Part shown: one piece after another, positions 57,641 through 64,000 of the stretch
Position numbering within the stretch: position 1 is the first letter of the stretch
Layout: every line of letters begins with the position of its first letter
Source of the DNA: Gordionus sp. m RMFG-2023
Lineage: Eukaryota > Nematomorpha > Gordioida > Chordodea > Parachordodidae
Assembly (NCBI RefSeq): GCF_954871325.1
Contig: NC_088775.1
Location: 42,137,561 to 42,201,560 of the forward strand
DNA length: 64,000 bases
Direction: 5' to 3'
Position numbers and translations under genes: made by a program
The notes under the pieces: generated by a model
What the model was told of the DNA's origin: nothing
What the model saw: only the letters and a program-made list of their open reading frames with translations
Database searches by the model: none

Positions 57641-58289
57641 TAATTTTTTGTAGTAATGTGCTTACTACCTATAAAAGTGACAATTGTCTTATTACTCATT
57701 TTATATATTTTTATATTAAACATAAGTAAAAATGTTCTGATATAATTTAAAACTAGACAATTATCTAATTCTAAACTCCCTTTTGAAATTATTTTAGTAA
57801 ATATGTCGTATTGGGATTCGAAATCTTTTGATTTTAAATCCTTTATCGAGAGCGATTTAAAAAATTTTAAAGTTCGATTTAATCGGAAATGTATTCTAGC
57901 TTGGGTAGAATACCCAAACTGTAAATTTCAAACAATTTTTCCATGAATTTATATTAATTTTTATATGGATTATCCATATAAATTAAAAAAATACTAAAAT
58001 ATCTACCGCTGAAATGGGCTGAAATTTATAGGGTAAATACTCTACACATGCTGGAATTCAATTCCTATAAAATCAGATTTTTAGAATCCAAAAAATCGTC
58101 CATAGTAAATGATTTAAAATTGAGAAATGCCGAATCCCCACCGATTCCGAAACCCCATACGACATATATATTTATTGAAATTATCATATTACTCATTTCC
58201 ATTATTTTTAAATTATATTAATATAATATTTTGTTGGAAAACACTCTGTGCTGTTGATAATAGTATTATATATGTTAAATGTTTATATG
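57641..58289. other. no supported feature
   Basis: A+T-rich DNA. A short patch near 57840-58150 is less A+T-rich and contains CTTGGGTAGAATACCCAA (a GGGTA/TACCC hairpin), but no coding or element end can be assigned. Confidence 0.4.
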
Positions 58290-61200
58290 TTTAACGAAAG
58301 TAAAACTATTATTTATATTTATTTATTTCTATAACTCATTTATTAGGTATCAGTTTTCATTGACATTTTATTCAGTATAATTAAACATAAGGTGCAACTT
58401 AATTACAAATGGCGATATATAATTACACGTTAATAGATTGATTTGTACATAATACATTAGGAAGTTAAACCACCTATTATAATAGTAAATATATATATAT
58501 ATATATATAATCATATCTAACTGTCAAATATAATATATAATATGATAAAATATTACAATAGATTACTTCTTTACTACAATATGCAAGAATGGAGTTCAAC
58601 TAGAAAGATGCACTAAATAAAAATGCTTTTTACGACAAAAATATTTAAAAATATTTAGTGAGTTATTTTCTAAGAAATATTATAGAGGAATTATTTTCCG
58701 CTTACCCATTAAAAAATCAGAATACTATTATGCAGCCTGTAGAATTTGTTTGCAGAAGGAAAAAAGGTTTGGACATCTATTAGCAAAATCTCGAGGTTTA
58801 GGTATTATTTATCTGGCTAAAATATTGAGCTAGCCATTTTATAAATCGTCTCAAAAAGTGCCCATTTGTCTTCGGGTAGTACGGCGTTGAGCGAATGTGG
58901 CAAATGTTGTTTTCTTCACAAAATCGCTTAAATTCTATTGAAATGAATTGAGGTCCATTATCCGTTACAGAAAGGTAGCAAACCACTTCTTTAATCTCGT
59001 TATCATCTCCTTCGCCGATGTGTTTCTCATCAGGTCTACCTCAGCCCATTTTGAGTATGAATCTACTCCCACTAGCCAATATAAAGAGTCAACCGGTCCC
59101 GCAAAATCTAGATGTATACGTTCCCATGGCTCTTTGGTACAATTCCATGAGTATAGTGGTAACTCCATTACGTTCGGTCGATTTTTCTGACATCCAACAC
59201 ACAGCTTTATATACCGTTCTATGTCCTCTTCGCATTTCGGCCACCAACAATACAATCGAAAAATAGATTTCATCGCGTTCATTCCCGGATGTCCCCGATG
59301 TAGTGTTTCCAACACTGAATTCCTAAGCTTCGTAGGGATTATCAATCTACCATTTCGTTCAACGATTCCCCTGTCTATTAATTCCTCTCGTTGGGTGTGA
59401 AAGATTATTAGCTCCGGTTCTTCTTTCCGATTAAAGCCTCTCTACCCTTGCTCAATATGTTGTGCCACTCGCTTTAGTATTGGATCTTTAATTGAATTCT
59501 TGCGCAGGTTTCCCTCTGAGACCTGCATATCCTCTAAGTTTACGTTCCGAATCGCCAATGCATGCTTGGTATCCCGATTAGGTATGATATCGTGGAGCGG
59601 TAGCCTAGATAAGGCGTCTGCTATAACATTTTCCCGACCAGATCTATATTCCACGCTAAAGTCGTAAGCGGCCATCTTCCAGGCCCAACGTGTCAGACGA
59701 TTGTTCGATATCTTTGACAGATCCCTCTTTTCCCCGAACAACCGTTCCAAGGGTTTATGGTCTGCCCTAAATATAAATTTTCGACCGTAGATAAAGTTGT
59801 GAAATTTTTCTATTCCAAATAACAATGCCCTCGCTTCTTTATCGATAGTCGCATAATGTTTCTCCGACTGTAACAACGTCCGAGACGCAAATGCCATGGG
59901 TTTTTCCGCGTTTTGTGATACCTTATGAAGTAAAACAGCCCCCAGTCCTGTATCTAACGAGTTACACTCCATAATCAACGGTAATTTAGCATTATATGGC
60001 GTTTAGGTTTCTTCTGTTGATAACAATGTCTTAACTTTATCGAAAGCCTCCTGCTCTACATTAGTCCAACACCATGGTACTTTTACACTAGTCAATCGAT
60101 GTAACACAGCTGCTTCACTATGAAGATTGGGAATGAACCGTTCATGATACGTGACAAGCCCAAGAAATGAACGTAACTGATGAACATTCTTGGGGTTAGG
60201 TGCGGCCTGGATTGATTTAACTTTCTCTTCGCTTGGATGTACCCCATTTTGGTCGATAACGATACCTAAAAACGAAACAGATTTCCGTAAAAATTGGACT
60301 TTTTCAAACTTAGATTTGAGACCTGCTTCCTGCAGCCTATCGAGTACTATTTTTAAATTAGCCAGATGTTCAGCGTCATTTTTGCCGGAGATAATTACAT
60401 CGTCCAAATACACTCCAGTCATCGGGCAATCTTTCAAAACATTGTCCATAACGCTGGAAAATAGTTGGTGCGCACGAAAGCCCAAACGGCATCCTTCGGT
60501 ATCGAAAATATCCTTTATGTGTTGAGATGACCAAATATTCTTGGGACTCTGGCTCAACGGCCATTTGTAGATACGCGTCCTTTAAATCTATCACCGTAAA
60601 ACGGTTCCCCCCTTGAATCTTAACCAATAAGTCATCCAGGGTAGGAATAAAGTGATGATCATATAATAGATGGGGATTTAAACTCACCTTGAAATCTGCG
60701 CAAATACGAATCTCGCCATTGTTTTCCTGATATTTACTGTTGGGGTTGCCCATGGCACCCTAGTTATAGAGGAATCGATGGGCTCCAAAATCTCCGCAGC
60801 CACAAGGCGATCAAGTTCTAGTTCAACCGCTCTGCGTAATGGAAATGGCACTCGACGAGCTGGAAACGATTTTGGAACAGCCGTATCTTTTAATTGGAGT
60901 CGCACAGCGAAATTACGTATCAACCCCGGTTTGCCGTCAAAAACAGCTTTAAACTGTTTAGCTAACAAATGCCCCATTACGTTTTCTGTTAGTGACATCC
61001 TCGATCCGTGTGAGCATCGATTGTATTCGAACGGCCCATCGGGGCTTCGGTCCGCGGGGGCACCGATTGTATTCGAGCGGCCTATCTGGTCATCGTTGGT
61101 TTGGTGGCAACTTGAAGTTATTGTTTTTCTATTCGTTTTGAGAACCTGTTGTATGCTTACCTTTTTCATAACTCAAACCCAAATGCTAAAATCCATGGCA

Positions 61201-63392
61201 ACCCAAGCAGAGGTAGGTCATTTGACTTTATTATAATAACTGATAAATTGCGAATTTCCTTCCCCACTTGCACACGAACCATGGCTTCACCCATAAGATC
61301 CAAAGGCTTATCTCCATAGGCTGCTAATGGGTTTGTGGAAGATGTTAGTGGTTTGCCAATTTTCTCCCAAATATTCAATCCTATAATAGAGGCTTGTGCT
61401 CTTGTATCATAATCAAAAGTGATACTAAGTCTATTTATTTTGGCTGTGATCTTTGCCCTTTTATTTAATCCCCTTGTCCAGATATTATTAATTGAATCAC
61501 TTGATAGGTTAATGATGCTTGGTACCTTAAGGTACCATCTATCAAATTTGAATTTTGCATTTTTCATTTGGATAGGCACTACCAAATATATTTATAATAT
61601 ATATTTGAAAAATCGTGATTTTTGGAAAGACTCTATGGCCTAGTAGGCAAGAGCTTGGCTTACTTATCCTATGCTCCCGGGTTCGAATCCCGGGAATGAT
61701 CATGTTTTTTTTCTTATTCTAACTTGGGGGTTCCATCCTTGGGGGGATGATATATAGGAAGCCGGACTCGACCACGTGATTCCGTATTAATATATTAAAT
61801 AATAAGGGTCTTATTACATTTTAATAAATTTTGGTCGGTATTTAGCAAATTAGATTGGTATTTAAAATATTTCCATACATTCACTTGGTAGTAAGCATCA
61901 TTAACCAGTGAAAATGTGGTTTCACTGAGTTTAAATTGCGATATACAGGCTTACTACGGCCACATGCTGCGAAATGTCCTGTTCTTTGGCACTTAAAACA
62001 TGTTTTGTCTTTAGCTGGGCATAAATATCTTTCATGCCAGCCGGCACAATTCTTACATTTATTATCGTAAAACTTGTTATTAGACTTCCTATAATTAATG
62101 TCTCTCTTAACACACTCTTGTGAATTAGGCATTTTATGTTTGCAATCTTGCGGTCTGACACTATTTACCAAGTCTTTCTTGATAGTCATTTCGTTTTGAG
62201 CATTTTCTGTTTCCGTGGCCATATCTAGCACGAACTTGAACGTCAGGGGCTTTTTGTTTACATCCAATGCTAATGGAAATTTAGTCCTAAGTTCAACTTC
62301 AAGACCTGGTAGATCTATACCCGCAACTAATTGATCTCTTAACCGGCCGTCAACTTCTGACGGCGTAAAACAACACGCTTTCGCAGTTATTTTGATTCTA
62401 TTAGTGAACTCTCCAATTGGTTCATTCTCATTCCTAATTAACCTTATGAAGTCTAATATACTACCGAAAAGGGTTTTATTCTTCTCAAAAATATGTAGCG
62501 AGACACTTCTTATCTTATCAAATTTAGTTGTTAGAATGGTTTCAGGAAATAAATATTGTTCGAGAATGTCAATGCCCTCAGCGCTAAAACTCACCATGAA
62601 CAAGTCCTTATTTTCTTGATCGGTCGGTGTCCAGTTCTTTAGTCTTAACGCTGCGTCCCAAAATTGGAATCAACGTTGTATAGACCCATTAATTTGATAT
62701 TTTTCTAACTTATCAATAATACTTGTATTTTTGGACTGAGGCATAATTTATAAAATTAATAACTATTTTCTTACTTGTTTTAATTAGAATATTAGAATCC
62801 ACGTCGTCGCCACTTTAACGAAAGTAAAACCATTATTTATATTTATTTATTTCTATAACTCATTTAATAGATATCAGTTTTCATTGACATTTTATTCAGT
62901 ATAATTAAACATAAGGTGCAACTTAATTATAAATGGCGATATATTACACGTTAATAGATTGATTTGTACATAATACATTAGGAAGTTAAACCACCTATTA
63001 TATTAATCGTAAATATATATATATATATATATAATCATATCTAACTGTCAAATATAATATATAATATGATAAAATATTACAATAGATTACTTCTTTACTA
63101 CAATATGCAAGAATGGAGTTCAACTAGAAAGATGCACTAAATAAAAATGATCTTTTTACGACAAAAATATTTAAAAATATTAAATCAATTTTAGTGAGTT
63201 ATTTTCTAAGAAATATTATAGGGGAATTATTTTCCGCTTACCCATTAAAAAATCAGAATACTATTATGCAGCCTGTAGAATTTGTTTGCAGAAGGAAAAA
63301 AGGTTTGAACATCTATTAGCAAAATCTCGAGGTTTAGGTATTATTTATCTGGCTAAAATATTGAGCTAGCCATTTTAAAAATCGTCTCAAAA
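58290..63392 (-). mobile_element. Gypsy-type LTR retrotransposon (fossil, broken)
   Basis: Long terminal repeats lie at 58290-58856 and 62814-63392 (about 570 bp each), close to 2 percent different by eye plus several small indels, so the insertion is relatively young. A primer-binding-like TGGCGACGTGG follows the right-hand (5') repeat on the minus strand. Parts in order on the minus strand: Gag with zinc knuckles (about 62740-61881), protease (about 61585-61166), reverse transcriptase (about 61169-60003), RNase H (59978-59442) and integrase (about 59345-58800). The order protease-RT-RNase H-integrase is that of Gypsy; wording of the parts suggests the Mag/Mdg-like side. The coding region is broken in several places and a tRNA-like unit sits between Gag and protease. 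No target duplication was seen. Confidence 0.88.
61590..61870 (+). repeat. tRNA-derived Pol III unit, copy 3, inside the Gypsy element
   Basis: A-box TGGCCTAGTAGG (about 61635-61646), B-box GGGTTCGAATCCC (61680-61692) inside a perfect CCCGGGTTCGAATCCCGGG arm, and a T-run at 61705-61712, preceded by the A+T-rich leader shared with the units at 172 and 607. About 150 bp follow, with GGGGTTCCATCCTTGGGGGG. Its place between Gag and protease of the retrotransposon suggests it inserted there, but its outer limits are uncertain. Confidence 0.6.
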
Positions 63393-63459
63393 CGAGCTTT
63401 AACACTAGGGGTGAGCATGGTCTAAATTTTGTTGCATGTGTGCTATTATATATTTAAAT

Positions 63460-64000
63460 ACTATATTATCCATTATGGTGGAGGATAGGAATGATGTAAA
63501 GATCAAGGTATTATTGAAGACGTTGGATCTGAAATTTCTTGCAGAGAATATTATAGATGAAGCTACAAAAAATATAAATTATTCGAAACATTGGATAAAG
63601 AGATGGCTGTGAGTATCATGGATAACATTGACAATTTATCATATCAACAAATGAAAGATTTAGTACAAAAGAAAGTTGAAAAGAACAAGATCACGCGTAT
63701 TTTGGAGTTGTTCAATACAAAACCGGACACACTTGAGTCTTCCAGAGAGTATTTCGATAGACTGAAAGGGTATAGTTCGGGGCTCAATCCTGAATTTTTG
63801 TTGGTGCAATTTATGTTGAATTGTCGTAATGAAAAGCTAAAAACAAGGTTGACTGAAGAAAATACTACAGAGATTAATATTATAGAGGACATTGTTGTCA
63901 AATTTCAATCGTTGGAGATCAATAATAATAAAACATATGTAGGGAAAGATTCTTGGAGAAGAGAGGATAGAACCGATTGGCAAGGCTATTCGTCTTGGAA
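63460..64000 (+). CDS. retroelement Gag-like frame (fossil, runs off the window)
   Basis: A plus-strand coding-like stretch has a charged helical sequence (for example SREYFDRLKGYSSGLNPEF and EKLKTRLTEENTT), like the capsid-region helices of LTR-element Gag proteins. It lies just outside the 5' repeat of the Gypsy element and in opposite orientation, so it belongs to another element or a neighbouring gene. It is broken near its start and continues past the end of the window, so family and age cannot be given. Confidence 0.4.

Noticed and set aside
58560-58800. A zinc-finger-like plus-strand frame (AACRICLQKEKRFGH) in the long terminal repeat
   Set aside because: It occurs in both terminal repeats, is not preceded by other finger residues, and lies opposite the retroelement coding strand; probably chance.
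63644-63901. Minus-strand frame opposite the Gag-like stretch
   Set aside because: The plus strand has charged, helix-like composition and the minus strand is a Ser/Phe-rich shadow of it.

Overview
This is strongly A+T-rich animal-type nuclear DNA. The signs are spliceosomal GT-AG introns, a THAP-domain P-element transposase, FLYWCH-finger MULE transposases, BED and TTF-type hAT transposases, a Harbinger, LINEs, and one recognisable host gene for a mitochondrial protein. Introns are very short (34 and 41 bp in the host gene, mostly 40-60 bp in the transposons), which suggests an invertebrate with compact genes. I cannot name the species. There is no bacterial-style gene layout, no CRISPR array and no operon.

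Region by region. 1-7.5 kb: two tRNA-derived Pol III units, a LINE reverse-transcriptase remnant on the minus strand, a small MITE, tandem repeats, a decayed hAT remnant and a short non-coding LTR-type element. 7.5-10 kb: the only clear host territory, with an unidentified plus-strand exon-like stretch and, on the minus strand, the first three exons of a mitochondrial ribosome-recycling-factor-like gene. 10-28.6 kb: an isolated P-element end, a truncated hAT, a minisatellite, a minus-strand BED-less hAT, a plus-strand LINE split by a complete hAT (8-bp target duplication), and a minus-strand LINE of the same type split by a complete Harbinger (TTA duplication). The Harbinger itself carries a LINE piece and a GC-rich hairpin repeat. 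28.6-41.7 kb: one MULE (copy 1) that holds a complete hAT and, 10 bp from its own end, an inverted second copy of itself (copy 2). Every insertion is bounded by an exact target duplication. 41.7-46.3 kb: a P-element 3' fragment followed by a second MULE family in a tail-to-tail inverted pair. 46-48.9 kb: little but an inverted-repeat element and a possible Helitron end. 48.9-56.4 kb: a complete 5.4-kb P-type transposon with an inverted partial second copy beside it. 56.4-64 kb: a 118-bp minisatellite, a Gypsy-type LTR retrotransposon on the minus strand (itself hit by a tRNA-like unit) and the start of another Gag-like frame.

The most unusual biology is in the two MULE families. Between the two FLYWCH-like zinc fingers of MULE-A lies an array of 81-bp units. 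Each unit parses as a 33-nt phase 1-1 microexon plus a 48-nt intron, and the array ranges from about 12 units (copy 1) to about 30 (copy 2). Copy 2 shows an 8-unit, 648-bp higher-order repeat like that of satellite DNA. MULE-B shows the same trick independently, with a 269-bp unit made of a 150-nt phase 1-1 exon and its intron. The transposase linker therefore seems to grow and shrink by tandem duplication of symmetric exons. This reading rests on splice-site and phase agreement seen in the sequence; no transcript was examined.
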